A stretch of 36,200 nt of DNA from Candidatus Woesearchaeota archaeon (GTDB taxonomy: Archaea > Nanobdellota > Nanobdellia > Woesearchaeales > JACQSR01). Location of the stretch: contig JACQSR010000003.1 of the NCBI GenBank assembly GCA_016211215.1, positions 1-36,200 of the forward strand, read 5' to 3'. Below are positions 15,572 through 24,150 of the stretch, one piece after another (the stretch's first letter is position 1; each line of letters begins with the position of its first letter). The notes under the pieces were generated by a model, which worked only from the letters and a program-made list of their open reading frames with translations, had not been told where the DNA came from and made no database searches. Both the position numbers and the translations under genes were made by a program.

Positions 15572-16321
15572 TTAGTTGTAGAGGTAGTCGCAGAAGGCTG
15601 ATACCTTATCGACAGTTCCAAGAGTAACTGTGCTTTGTATCCCCTCAGGACCCACCACCAAATAATCTGCCTTGTTCAAAATATCTTGGGGTATTAACGA
15701 AGAGAGTATCCCTGGTTTTATTGCTTCAAAAAAGAAGTAATATCTCTTGTTGGCGCCTATATTCTGTTCTCCAATGTTGTTTTCCCCCCATAAATATTGG
15801 GAATAGGTTATATTTTCTACATTCTTGGACGGCATTTTCTTGTTCTTTAGGTACTCTGCCAGTCCTGCATAGTAATTTTTATCCAGGCTTTTGTCGAATG
15901 TCGCTTCTGAGCATACCAGGCACACCTTGTTCGTTCCAACTAGCTCTTCTTTGAACACATTGAGTTTTCCCTCACCCATCATGTACCAGCAGTTCTTAAG
16001 CTCCTCTGCAACGTACCTGTTTACGATGTCATTGTTCAGCTCCTTAAAATCCTCTGCCTTGTTTCCGTCAATTTCCACCTTGTCGTTATAGAACACAACT
16101 TCCCTTCTTGGGCATTCTATAGTTTTTAACGCCCCAATCTGCCCCTTGAATGTTGCATGGGCGTAGACGGAAGCCCTGCACGCCTCTATGTCGGTCTTGT
16201 GCTTGAGAAGGCCGATTATTGTCGTGCCTGCGCCGAACATGAGAAGGAAAGCAACAAGCATGATTATCAGTATGGCCACCATCTCTATGCCCGAAACTCC
16301 TGCGCGCTTGTTTAGTCTCAT
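15572..16321 (-). CDS. Pilin-like membrane protein with WxxxGEG motif
   Basis: This 249-aa protein starts MRLNKRAGVSGIEMVAILII, with a helix ending near LLMFGAGTTIIGLL. Its ectodomain has cysteines at IEACRAS, TIECPRR, KNCWYMM, KVCLVCSE and AFCDYL, and the conserved CWYMMGEGKLNVFKEE. It is the partner paralogue of the following gene. The RAGVSGIEMV start is of class III signal type. Its stop lies one base before the paralogue's ATG. It is the second gene of the operon that begins with the 35-aa microprotein. Confidence 0.75.
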   Translation of the reverse strand: MRLNKRAGVSGIEMVAILIIMLVAFLLMFGAGTTIIGLLKHKTDIEACRASVYAHATFKGQIGALKTIECPRREVVFYNDKVEIDGNKAEDFKELNNDIVNRYVAEELKNCWYMMGEGKLNVFKEELVGTNKVCLVCSEATFDKSLDKNYYAGLAEYLKNKKMPSKNVENITYSQYLWGENNIGEQNIGANKRYYFFFEAIKPGILSSLIPQDILNKADYLVVGPEGIQSTVTLGTVDKVSAFCDYLYN

Positions 16322-16425
16322 GGGAACATTTTGGCAAAGATGTAAATAAGTGCTATTAATAGAAGAATGGAAAGGACAACTACCAGTATCAGGTTAAAGC
16401 TGAGCTTTTCAATACCTCTTTTCAT
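16318..16425 (-). CDS. 35-aa single-helix membrane microprotein, operon leader gene
   Basis: The product begins MKRGIEKLSFNLILVVVLSI, continues LLLIALIYIFAKMFP and ends. It is a short basic head plus one transmembrane helix. ATG 16425 lies 27 nt from the centre of a TATA box, so this is the first, leaderless gene of the downstream operon. Its stop overlaps the 249-aa gene start as ATGA. No family is recognised. Confidence 0.68.
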   Translation of the reverse strand: MKRGIEKLSFNLILVVVLSILLLIALIYIFAKMFP

Positions 16426-16445
16426 AAGACAAAAAATAAGAAACA

Positions 16446-16460
16446 AACTATAAAAGGATT
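16446..16460 (-). promoter_or_regulatory. Leaderless promoter of the pilin-like operon
   Basis: The minus strand reads AATCCTTTTATAGTTTG with the TATA core at 16455-16449, centred 27 nt before the ATG at 16425. It lies in the short gap after the stop of the class III pilin-like gene and should drive the run of genes ending at 9272. Confidence 0.6.
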
Positions 16461-16464
16461 TCGC

Positions 16465-16740
16465 TTACTTAGTGCAGCACACGAACTCCGTGGTGCCCGG
16501 CGCATCCTTGGAGCGGACATGCTGCGCGCCTTCCAACGCGTTGCACTCGTCAAGAGCCCTCACAGTGTAAGAAGCGTCTATCTCCGTGCAGTCTTTCTTC
16601 AAATCGCCGCTTATCTTGAACAGGCCCAGATTGAAGTCTCCCAATCTGCCCGTGAAGATTGCAACCAGAACAACTAGAACTATAAGCGCGATTGCCGCGA
16701 CTATGATTGTGTTGATGGAAATTGACTGTGCCTTTTTCAT
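16465..16740 (-). CDS. Class III-signal pilin-like protein (SISINTIIVAA type)
   Basis: This 91-aa protein starts MKKAQSISINTIIVAAIALI, the classic archaeal class III signal pattern (K-A-Q-S-I then a 20-residue hydrophobic helix). It is normally cleaved by a prepilin-type peptidase just before the helix. The mature part is short and has four cysteines in KKDCTE, DECNAL and a terminal FVCCTK. It is monocistronic: its own TATA box predicts a leader of about 15 nt with GAGGTGA. This SD is one base from ATG 16743 and four bases from ATG 16740, so 16740 is preferred. The strong signals suggest it is an abundant subunit, perhaps the major pilin of the cluster. Confidence 0.8.
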   Translation of the reverse strand: MKKAQSISINTIIVAAIALIVLVVLVAIFTGRLGDFNLGLFKISGDLKKDCTEIDASYTVRALDECNALEGAQHVRSKDAPGTTEFVCCTK

Positions 16741-16744
16741 CATG

Positions 16745-16788
16745 TCACCTCTCTTGACGCTTACTCCAATAAAGGGGTATATAAATAT
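16745..16788 (-). promoter_or_regulatory. Promoter and SD of the class III pilin-like gene
   Basis: The minus strand has a TATA core TTTATATA (16785-16778) and GAGGTGA (16751-16745). The spacing predicts a transcript start near 16755 and a short SD-containing leader. It is one of only two clear SD sites in the window; the other precedes RPA. Confidence 0.6.
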
Positions 16789-16798
16789 ATCGATGGTT

Positions 16799-17371
16799 TC
16801 AAATTTTACTGCATATATCCAGCCCAATCTGAAGTGTCTCTATGCTGGTTGGCCAGGGCTGGCACTCATGCTGTTTTGTTGCGGGGCATCCGGGGCCGGT
16901 GTGGAAAATCACGTTTGTAGGGTTTTTGGTTGCCTCGCATCCATTCCCCTGCGACAATATGAGGAAATTGTAGTTAACGTTGATGCGCTCAGAAAGGGTT
17001 GAATTGAGTATGCTGTTTATTTCCCTGAGGGCATAGGAGCATGAATTTTTGCCAGGGCTGCATTCTATGTTGCCTTTGTTGTCCCTGTCAATGGTCCCGT
17101 CGCTAATGTCTTTTTCATCCCAGGATGAGATGTAAGAGCCCATGCCCTCCCTGCAGTCTTTTACCAGCTCGCCCAATGTGAATTTCTTGCAGTCAACTGC
17201 TGTTGTCTTAAGCAAGGTGCTCATTACGGAAGAGGCAAGCTTGGCCTGTATCTTATCGGTTTTTGTGTCTTCGGAAGGCTTCATCACGAAGCTTACAACA
17301 AAGAGCATGACAAATGCAAGTATAACTACAATGATGGTAAGCCCCATGATTTCCATCTGTGATTTTTTCAT
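16799..17371 (-). CDS. Pilin-like membrane protein (MKKSQMEIMGLTI type)
   Basis: This 190-aa protein begins MKKSQMEIMGLTIIVVILAF, with a helix to about residue 30. The ectodomain has ordered cysteines (VDCKKF, KDCREG, IECSPG, NSCSYA, NGCEAT, GCPATKQHEC, DICSKI). The MKKSQMEIMGL pattern is a recurring N-terminus among DPANN-archaeal hypothetical proteins. It is the last gene of the four-gene unit starting at 19429. The start overlaps the previous stop as ATGA. The function is unknown; a disulfide-stabilised minor pilin-like subunit is my inference. Confidence 0.75.
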   Translation of the reverse strand: MKKSQMEIMGLTIIVVILAFVMLFVVSFVMKPSEDTKTDKIQAKLASSVMSTLLKTTAVDCKKFTLGELVKDCREGMGSYISSWDEKDISDGTIDRDNKGNIECSPGKNSCSYALREINSILNSTLSERINVNYNFLILSQGNGCEATKNPTNVIFHTGPGCPATKQHECQPWPTSIETLQIGLDICSKI

Positions 17372-17847
17372 TTTGTGTATGTGGCAATTTCCAGCAGCCC
17401 GTAGTAATCGGAGTTTTCCACGGGGTCGTGCAGGATTACCGGCAGGAAGACCACATTATAATTGGAGCCCTTTTTGCTTTCGTACAAAACCTGCGGCGAT
17501 CCCTCGCTTGGGCTCATCTGGTAAAGGGTAATGCTCGAATAGCCAAGAATTTTTTGGTAGTAAATCCGGTTTTTAGTGAAGAAACCTTCAGGACCGGCTG
17601 AAGCGCTGGCCTTGTAGACGTCTATGCAGTTGTCGGTTATGACTCCCTCGCTGGAGCAGGCAAGCTCCGGAAGGTGCGTGATGGTCTGCAGCTTTTGTAT
17701 GGAGAGTTCTGCCTCCTGGGCTTTTAGGTCTTTCTCAAACGATGCCTTGCTGACTCTCATGTAAAAGGCAAACCCAAGGCCCACGAGAACCATGAATACC
17801 AGGAGTATTGCCATTGTCTCGCCGAGCTGCATCTGTGATTTTTTCAT
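17368..17847 (-). CDS. Pilin-like membrane protein (MKKSQMQLGETM type)
   Basis: This 159-aa protein starts MKKSQMQLGETMAILLVFMV, with a helix, then a coiled-coil-prone stretch (SKASFEKDLKAQEAELSIQK) and an ectodomain with two cysteines (ELACSSE, DNCIDV). ATG 17847 is chosen because it restores the MKKSQ start shared by its neighbours; an in-frame ATG at 17874 would overlap the preceding gene. The helix-plus-coil N-terminus is type IV pilin-like. It is not assignable to a named family. Confidence 0.74.
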   Translation of the reverse strand: MKKSQMQLGETMAILLVFMVLVGLGFAFYMRVSKASFEKDLKAQEAELSIQKLQTITHLPELACSSEGVITDNCIDVYKASASAGPEGFFTKNRIYYQKILGYSSITLYQMSPSEGSPQVLYESKKGSNYNVVFLPVILHDPVENSDYYGLLEIATYTK

Positions 17848-17855
17848 GTCAATTC

Positions 17856-18923
17856 CTAGTAAATCAGGGCGCATGAATACAACAGCGCCTCTTCGTTTTC
17901 TGCCCTGAGGCTTTCTGATGACTGCATTATTCCCTGAACCATAACATCCATGCCGGTTTTATACGGGTCTTTAACTGCGCTGTACAAACCGCCGAGGCTT
18001 TCCAGGCTTCTGATGTATATGCCGCTGCACGACGAGCCGGAATCATAAATATCTCTTATCTTCCCGGCCCTTGCAATATGCGCGTTATCCACGTACTTCA
18101 GAGTCTCAAATGACTTCCTTTCAACGCATTCAAAGTTGGAGGTTTCTTCGCTCCCTGACTCGTCAATAAAGATAGATCCTATTAGGGAGGGGAGTCCTAT
18201 GTATTGAACACCTTCATTTGCCGGCTCCCATGAATCTTCCTTTTTTTGGTAATAGGAAACGCTTCCAGACCTGTCGTTCCCGCTGATTTTGACAGCATTA
18301 ACATCTTCATCACTCATGCTTTTGAGAGCGGATGCAAAATCGTCAGCAGGCTCAACTCCAATGAAAACTACCTTGACGCCTTTGTCGTTCTTGCCCTTGA
18401 ATTTTTCTGCATCTGCAACATCAATCTCCTCTTTTTTGAGTCTTGAAGGGAGGTTTTCCATTATCAGTTCCTTCAGCTCAAGTGAGCTGCCGTCATAGAC
18501 AAAAACGTACCTTATGGATGTTGAAGTAATGTAAAGGAAGTTGGCAACCCAGAAAGGAGATTCCCATGAGAGGGATTTTGCAAGCAGGGTGGGCGTTTCC
18601 ATGCGCGAGGGGGCGAATACTATGAGCGTTGGGTCCAGGTCCAGGGCACGGCCTCCGATTCCAAGCGAGCAGGAGCACGAAGGCGCAACGCATTCATACT
18701 TAATTTCCGCCTCGGGTATTGATTCGATGGGCTTGTCGAGATTCTGCCCGGATTTTATGGAACTTGATATTGAGCCGAGTGCATTAAGGACTACAAGGTT
18801 TGTCTTGTCCTCGGATGACTTTGACGCAAACCTTATGACGCCAGCAAAAAATACAAGTATGACTGCTCCGGCTATGAGCACGAGAATCCAGTTGAACTGA
18901 ATGGTGACATCGCCCTTTTTCAT
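17856..18923 (-). CDS. Membrane-anchored protein of unknown function (NWILVLIAGA type)
   Basis: This 355-aa protein starts MKKGDVTIQFNWILVLIAGA with one helix to about residue 28. The ectodomain holds a cysteine cluster YECVAPSCSCSLGIGG, a core with LIVFAPSRM and PFWVANFLYITSTSIRYVFVY, and a Cys-containing C-terminus (SCSGIYIR, YSCALIY). The layout of a short anchor followed by a larger mixed alpha/beta domain sets it apart from the simple pilin-like genes. No catalytic signature is visible. Start and stop are tightly coupled to neighbours (ATGA upstream). Confidence 0.74.
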   Translation of the reverse strand: MKKGDVTIQFNWILVLIAGAVILVFFAGVIRFASKSSEDKTNLVVLNALGSISSSIKSGQNLDKPIESIPEAEIKYECVAPSCSCSLGIGGRALDLDPTLIVFAPSRMETPTLLAKSLSWESPFWVANFLYITSTSIRYVFVYDGSSLELKELIMENLPSRLKKEEIDVADAEKFKGKNDKGVKVVFIGVEPADDFASALKSMSDEDVNAVKISGNDRSGSVSYYQKKEDSWEPANEGVQYIGLPSLIGSIFIDESGSEETSNFECVERKSFETLKYVDNAHIARAGKIRDIYDSGSSCSGIYIRSLESLGGLYSAVKDPYKTGMDVMVQGIMQSSESLRAENEEALLYSCALIY

Positions 18924-19429
18924 ATCTCCACCCTATCGCCTTTTCCGGTCATCTTCAGCCTTATCCTGCCGTCTATTGCCTTTATGCACCTGAAGTGGTC
19001 CGGGCTCGTCACAAAAAAAGAATTATCGCCTTTGCCCAAGAAAAAACCTCCGGAATCGTCCGTATCAACATAAAGGAATGCGTTTTTTGTTGGAGAGTTT
19101 TTTTCATAGCTGAAGCTCCATTCCTCATAAATCAGGGGATATTTTTTCCGCTGGGCATCGTCCATTGCGGCTGGCTGGTTCCAGGTTATAAAGCAAACTT
19201 CAGACACCTTTTCAGGCACATCGTAGTATGATTCCCTGACGGAGCCGTACGAAAAGGTTGCCTTCATGTCAGCAGACATCGTGTTTATCATCTCTTGCTT
19301 TGCAATTTCCTCAGAGCGGTCCTTCAGGTAACCGATGGACTTGTAGCCGAGGATAAGAATTAACGAAACAACCAACATCAGCATAATATAGGTGAAGATT
19401 TCAGAGCCAAGAAAGGCTTTCTTTTTCAT
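18920..19429 (-). CDS. Single-pass membrane protein, first gene of a four-gene unit
   Basis: This 169-aa protein starts MKKKAFLGSEIFTYIMLMLV with a helix to about residue 28 and a coiled stretch (IGYLKDRSEEIAKQEM). The beta-rich ectodomain has two cysteines (EVCFITW, FRCIKAI). It leads the unit 169-355-159-190 aa. A TATA-like element near 19484 and a leader hairpin precede it. No family is recognised. Confidence 0.72.
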   Translation of the reverse strand: MKKKAFLGSEIFTYIMLMLVVSLILILGYKSIGYLKDRSEEIAKQEMINTMSADMKATFSYGSVRESYYDVPEKVSEVCFITWNQPAAMDDAQRKKYPLIYEEWSFSYEKNSPTKNAFLYVDTDDSGGFFLGKGDNSFFVTSPDHFRCIKAIDGRIRLKMTGKGDRVEI

Positions 19430-19437
19430 TTGTTTAT

Positions 19438-19493
19438 GATGCCTCTGAGGCGCTGTGCATCGTTGTTTTAGTGGGCGTCATAAATATTAAAAA
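19438..19493 (-). promoter_or_regulatory. Promoter with hairpin leader
   Basis: The minus strand has an AT-rich TATA-like run (TTTTTAATATTTATGACG, core near 19486-19479). A palindrome follows just before the ATG at 19429: GCCTCTGAGGC (19441-19451) lies inside wider GATGC/GCATC arms (19438-19442 and 19457-19461). The hairpin would sit in the 5' leader or serve as the terminator of the 1545-aa gene, which stops at 19512. Confidence 0.4.
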
Positions 19494-19511
19494 TACAGGG
19501 GGTTTATGGTT

Positions 19512-22500
19512 TTATTTCCTTTTGGCTATCCTGGAAAGGCGCTCCATTGCAGATTCCTTTGGTTTTGCCTTAGCCGTTTCTTTCTTCTTAGGTGCAGGTT
19601 TCGGGGGAGATTTCACGGCTTCTGGTTTTTTAGCAGCGGATGAAGGCTTCTGTGCCTTAACAGCTGGTTTTTCGGGCTGCTGGACTTTCGCTGCCGGTTT
19701 TTCTGCAACTTTCTGCTTTTGGCCTTCCTTTATGCCAAATACCTCAAAGACTTTTTTCCTGGAAGCTTCACGCTGCTCCCTTCTCTTTTCCAGAAGCTGC
19801 TTTATCTCATCCCTTCGCTTTATCTGCTCTGCGGTAAGAGGAAGAGGCTGTATGGGTGGGATTTTGTGCTCTTCAATGCCGCCAAACTTTTCTTCAGTCT
19901 TTGGCTTCTGCTGCTGGGGCCCCTGCATCGGGGTTTTTTGAGACGAGTAACTTGCTGGCGGTTTTCCTCCCCTCTTTTTAGGGAGATAATAATATGTGTA
20001 AAAGGCGTATGCCGCAACGAACAGCAACGCAAGGATGCCCAACACAAGCATAAATGTCAGGAAGAAGCTGCTTTCCGGCTTGGAGTTGGGGTCCAATGGG
20101 TCTGTTCCCGCATCAACTTCCTCTCCGTCGGAATATCCATCTCCATCGGTATCCGCCTCAACCGGGTTTGTTGTCTGAGTGTGCTCTTCCGAATTTATCA
20201 GGCCGTCATTGTCCATGTCTTCATCGGGGTCGCAGTCTCCGCCGCAGTACTTGTCCTCCCAGTCATCGCTAATCCCGTCATTGTCGCGGTCACCTAATCC
20301 TATAGTACTGCCGCATGGGCTGCACAATCCGCCGCAGTCGGTTCCTGTTTCATCGCCGTTCTTTATTCCGTCAAAGCAGTCAGGCTTGCCGCACTTCTTG
20401 GTTTCAGCATCACAGTATTTTGAGCTGCAATCGCTGTTTATCGAGCAGGTTGAATCAATGGAACAGGGGCTGCATATATCGCCTCCGCAGTCAACATCAG
20501 TTTCATCCGGGTCGAGCTTGCTGTTGCTGCAGCTGTCTATGCCCGTGCAGAGCTTGGCAGCAGCATTGCACTTGTTGGGGGATATGCAATCTGTATCTTT
20601 GGAGCATTTTTTGTTCACGCCGCACTTTGACGTGCAGGAGCCTCCGCAGTCAACATCGCTTTCATTGCCGTTAAGTATGTTGTCCTGGCAGGAGGGTGCA
20701 GCGCAGACAAACGGAACCTTGCTCTTGTCGCATGATTTTGAGATACAATCATCATTGCCCTTGCAGGTTTCGTTCAGCTGGCACAGCGTGCAGGAGCCTC
20801 CGCAGTCCTTCGAACTTTCGTCGCTGTTCTTTATTCCGTCAGAGCATGTTGCAGGAATCCTGGAAACATCGACCTTTATGCCGTCTGACTTTCCGATATC
20901 AGACGCGAGGTTTGCGCCGTCGAATGCCTTTGCAAAGAAGTAATAACTTTCGCCGTTTGTCAGGTTAAGGCCAGTGACCATGAAAGCTTCATCGTGTTTC
21001 GTGGTGTTCGTAAAGTTCAGGATTGTTTTCTTCCTGGAGTCCTCAAGCCAGTAAACATAATAATTTATTCCGGATGAGTTGTCTTCCGAAAAGAGCCTGA
21101 GCTGGAGCTCTGATGTCAGCCAGGTGAATTCCGAGTTGTTCACATACTTCGAGGAGTCGTTCACAACCGGCTTTGATGGCGGAGTTTTGTCTATGATAAT
21201 GCTGTGGGAGAGTATAGCTGATGTGTCTCCCCCTTCCATGCATACAGAATAGTAATTGTAATTTCCCTCGATAAATGGGGTTCCGTTGAGCCTTGATGCG
21301 ATGGATTTGGAGTAGAAATACTCTCCCCTGGAGCTTCCTGCTGAGGGGTACTGCTGGAAAATCTGGCCTGAGGTTTCGCCCCAGAAGCAATTGTCGGTAA
21401 GCTTGTTTGCGGAGATGTTCAGGACAACAGGGTCATTTGGAGGGCCCGAATAATATTTTCTTGTGTAATCAATCAGCGCAATTTTCTGAAGGAGGTCCAC
21501 GCTTATAACGCGCTCGAATATGCTGGATATGAGCTCAGGTTCTGCAGGATTTTTGCATCCGATGTAATATTTGTAAGTTGCCTGCTGTGCGGATGGAAGG
21601 GACAATGTCTTCTGGTGGAATGTTTTGAAAGTGTTATTGTTGTATCCTTCAAACTTGCCGTTCAATGCGGCCCAGCTGTTGACTTCGCCATACTTGCATA
21701 TAGTCTTGTCATCTGTGTAAACCAGCAGGTTTGTCTGCGGCGCATTTTTGCCGGGCAGTATCTGTATCACCGGGTTGGGGTCTGCCTGGGGGTCCTCGGG
21801 ATGGAACCTCGGGGCGGATGTGTCAACTGAAAGGTTGAATGCAAACCTGTTCAAATCCGCATCGTTCTTCCAGTATTCATCCGTGCATTTAACATATATT
21901 TTGTGCTCCTGCTCGTCGGTAATGTCCCTGAAATTTGCTATTTTGTGGGTTTTGCCGCCTGAAACTTCAAACGGCTTCATGTTCGGGTAGCTTGAGTACT
22001 GGTTGTCAAGGAAATACCTGCATACCCCTGCACGGCTGGATGTGAATTCAAGCGCGAATGTGAAGCTGGATGACACCGAAAACTTTGGTGATTCCATTGA
22101 CATTGAGCTTACCTTGCACGGAAGGCACTGCCCGCCGCAATCTACCTCCTCTTCACCTGCATCCTGGAATTTGTTGGAGCAAATTTGGGCTATAGTGCAG
22201 TTCACCTGGATGTTTTTGTCTATGTCGCTGCAATCCACACCCAGGCACCTCTTGTCGCCGTCCTGGTCTATGCCAATGCCCCAGAGGCTGCTTAGGTCTC
22301 CCCGAGATTCATTGTAAACAAGACAGCCTATTTCGGTGAGGTTCTGCCTGTCAAGATTGTTGTGGACGTTGTCGCCGTCTCGGTCGAGGTCTATGCAGTC
22401 TGCCCCGCAGAAAATCTGGTTCCGGTCGTGCACATAATCGCATTGCGCGTTGTTGTCACGGTCCCAGTCAGCGAATCCCTCGTCATACAGCCCATTGTTG

Positions 22501-24149
22501 TTGTTGTCATTTCCGTCGCACAATGACTCTGCGCATCCGCTGTCTATGCTCCCGTCGCAATCATCGTCAATGCCGTTTGCGCAGGTTTCGGAATCATCGG
22601 GGTAAACAACTCCGGTGCATGCGCCCCATGTCAAATCAGACCTGCATGTCTGGATGCCTTTTTTGCATTTTCCCAAAGTCGGGTGGTCGTCAGGGCATGC
22701 TTTTGTCTGGCCGGCAGTTGTGCATCCACAGCCCTGGCCGTTTGTGAGCGCATTTAATTTCGCTTCGGAGCATATATCGTAGATTGTGTTGAATGAATTT
22801 ATGTTTGAAGCGCCGTCGGAACCGGGCTTGGAGCAGTACTGGCAGTTATCCTTTGAGGTGTCAACGCAAACCCCTATGCCGAGGGCCTGCAATCCCTGAA
22901 CTTCAACCCACTGGCATCCACTAACTTTGCAGTTGTCGGACATGCACGCCCCGGATGACTTGTAGTCATAGCACACCATTGAGGAAGCGCATTGGTAGCA
23001 GTTGTCAACCAATGTCGTTGAGCGGTCAAGGAAGCAGTATTTGTAGTCATTTGCCGAGCCTTCGCACTCCCCCCTTGAGTAATACATTCCAAAAGGATTT
23101 CCCTCGGGGAAGTTGCAAGCGCTTCCGCCAACAACACAGTCAACATTGCCGTTGAAGACTGCGCATGCGTTTCCTTCATCGCATTTCCTGACGAGCGTCA
23201 GCTTGTTGCCCGCCTGGCACTGGAATCCTGAGTTGTAGGTGGTTTCATTGGGAGATATGCCAGCCCTTGCAAGATACTCTGCTATCTCGAGCTGGTCATA
23301 ATAGGATGGCTGTATGCAGAACTTTTTGTTCTCGGCAGCCTGGGTGAGGCACTCAAAGTCTCCCAATGTTCCTGCACCGGAAATCTCAGACGTCTTTCCG
23401 GTATCATACTCTCCTTTTATTTTGTAAGTGTACTGCACATCAAACAGCAATTGGTTTGCGTCAACAAGCTTGTTTTCAGTTATTGGCGGGAATGAAACTG
23501 AGTCCGTGCATCCGGGCTCGGTGCATCTCGTGACTGTATACCTTACAAGGGTGTTTGAGCATTCATCATTCCATGTAACGCGCATCTTATCCTTGCCCTG
23601 CTCGGGAACTATCTGGAGGTTTGAAAGCCTTGGAGTGTACAATGGGTTGGTGCACTCAGTGTTAAGCGGGCAGTCCTGGGGGCATGAAATTGAATCCTCC
23701 TCGGGAATCTCGCAGTTTCCGTCTCCGCAATCCGTCGGGGTGCCGCGGCATACCTGGGTGCATGTCTGGCTCGGGTCGGCAGGCTCAGTGTAAAATCCGG
23801 ATTTCTTTTCGGTGCACAAAATGCGCGGTATTTTATCTATATCAAGCGCCTGCCCGTCCTTGCAGCAGCATGCGGTATCGCACTGGCCTGCAGAAAATGC
23901 CTCGCACCCTGCAGCCTTGAAGTAATCTGACGTGCAGCTTTCCAGGCTTTGCGCACCAATAGCGCCTCCAACAGTATCTGCGCTGCAGCATGTTTCCTGA
24001 GTAATCCCTTCCGAGCAGATTGATTCCTCAGGCACGTTGGGGTTGACGTTTGTGCAGCAGTTTATGGGAATCTCCTCGGAGCCTGCTGACAGCGAGAGAA
24101 GTATCAGGAACGCGAAACATAACAATGCAATCGCCTTTTTGTGTTTCAT
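19512..24149 (-). CDS. Giant Cys-rich surface protein with MopE, DCGG and TSP3 repeats and cytoplasmic tail
   Basis: This 1545-aa protein has a signal peptide (LLCFAFLILLSLSAGSEE) and a very long Cys-rich ectodomain. In order it shows a CGDGNCEIPEEDSISCPQDC element, a possible FN3-like segment (about 175-260), a MopE-type motif (TCANGIDDDCDGSIDSGC), then Ig/FN3-like stretches. At about 1090-1290 there are four tandem Cys repeats of the form DGIKNGDETGTDCGGLC, with a fifth copy earlier. TSP3-type calcium loops follow (DTDGDGYSDGEEVDAGTDP). One transmembrane helix (about 1360-1389) precedes a cytoplasmic tail of about 155 residues rich in Lys, Pro and Ala. It is the last gene of the 14-kb four-gene operon, one base after the previous stop. 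It is likely the membrane anchor or receptor of the structure. Confidence 0.85.
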   Translation of the reverse strand: MKHKKAIALLCFAFLILLSLSAGSEEIPINCCTNVNPNVPEESICSEGITQETCCSADTVGGAIGAQSLESCTSDYFKAAGCEAFSAGQCDTACCCKDGQALDIDKIPRILCTEKKSGFYTEPADPSQTCTQVCRGTPTDCGDGNCEIPEEDSISCPQDCPLNTECTNPLYTPRLSNLQIVPEQGKDKMRVTWNDECSNTLVRYTVTRCTEPGCTDSVSFPPITENKLVDANQLLFDVQYTYKIKGEYDTGKTSEISGAGTLGDFECLTQAAENKKFCIQPSYYDQLEIAEYLARAGISPNETTYNSGFQCQAGNKLTLVRKCDEGNACAVFNGNVDCVVGGSACNFPEGNPFGMYYSRGECEGSANDYKYCFLDRSTTLVDNCYQCASSMVCYDYKSSGACMSDNCKVSGCQWVEVQGLQALGIGVCVDTSKDNCQYCSKPGSDGASNINSFNTIYDICSEAKLNALTNGQGCGCTTAGQTKACPDDHPTLGKCKKGIQTCRSDLTWGACTGVVYPDDSETCANGIDDDCDGSIDSGCAESLCDGNDNNNNGLYDEGFADWDRDNNAQCDYVHDRNQIFCGADCIDLDRDGDNVHNNLDRQNLTEIGCLVYNESRGDLSSLWGIGIDQDGDKRCLGVDCSDIDKNIQVNCTIAQICSNKFQDAGEEEVDCGGQCLPCKVSSMSMESPKFSVSSSFTFALEFTSSRAGVCRYFLDNQYSSYPNMKPFEVSGGKTHKIANFRDITDEQEHKIYVKCTDEYWKNDADLNRFAFNLSVDTSAPRFHPEDPQADPNPVIQILPGKNAPQTNLLVYTDDKTICKYGEVNSWAALNGKFEGYNNNTFKTFHQKTLSLPSAQQATYKYYIGCKNPAEPELISSIFERVISVDLLQKIALIDYTRKYYSGPPNDPVVLNISANKLTDNCFWGETSGQIFQQYPSAGSSRGEYFYSKSIASRLNGTPFIEGNYNYYSVCMEGGDTSAILSHSIIIDKTPPSKPVVNDSSKYVNNSEFTWLTSELQLRLFSEDNSSGINYYVYWLEDSRKKTILNFTNTTKHDEAFMVTGLNLTNGESYYFFAKAFDGANLASDIGKSDGIKVDVSRIPATCSDGIKNSDESSKDCGGSCTLCQLNETCKGNDDCISKSCDKSKVPFVCAAPSCQDNILNGNESDVDCGGSCTSKCGVNKKCSKDTDCISPNKCNAAAKLCTGIDSCSNSKLDPDETDVDCGGDICSPCSIDSTCSINSDCSSKYCDAETKKCGKPDCFDGIKNGDETGTDCGGLCSPCGSTIGLGDRDNDGISDDWEDKYCGGDCDPDEDMDNDGLINSEEHTQTTNPVEADTDGDGYSDGEEVDAGTDPLDPNSKPESSFFLTFMLVLGILALLFVAAYAFYTYYYLPKKRGGKPPASYSSQKTPMQGPQQQKPKTEEKFGGIEEHKIPPIQPLPLTAEQIKRRDEIKQLLEKRREQREASRKKVFEVFGIKEGQKQKVAEKPAAKVQQPEKPAVKAQKPSSAAKKPEAVKSPPKPAPKKKETAKAKPKESAMERLSRIAKRK

Positions 24150-24150
24150 T

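Noticed and set aside
20179..20943. A 254-codon plus-strand frame opposite the 1545-aa gene
   Set aside because: The frame is rich in Ser, Pro and Gln as expected from the complement of a Cys/Asp-rich repeat gene. The minus-strand frame has a signal peptide, repeats and operon fit.
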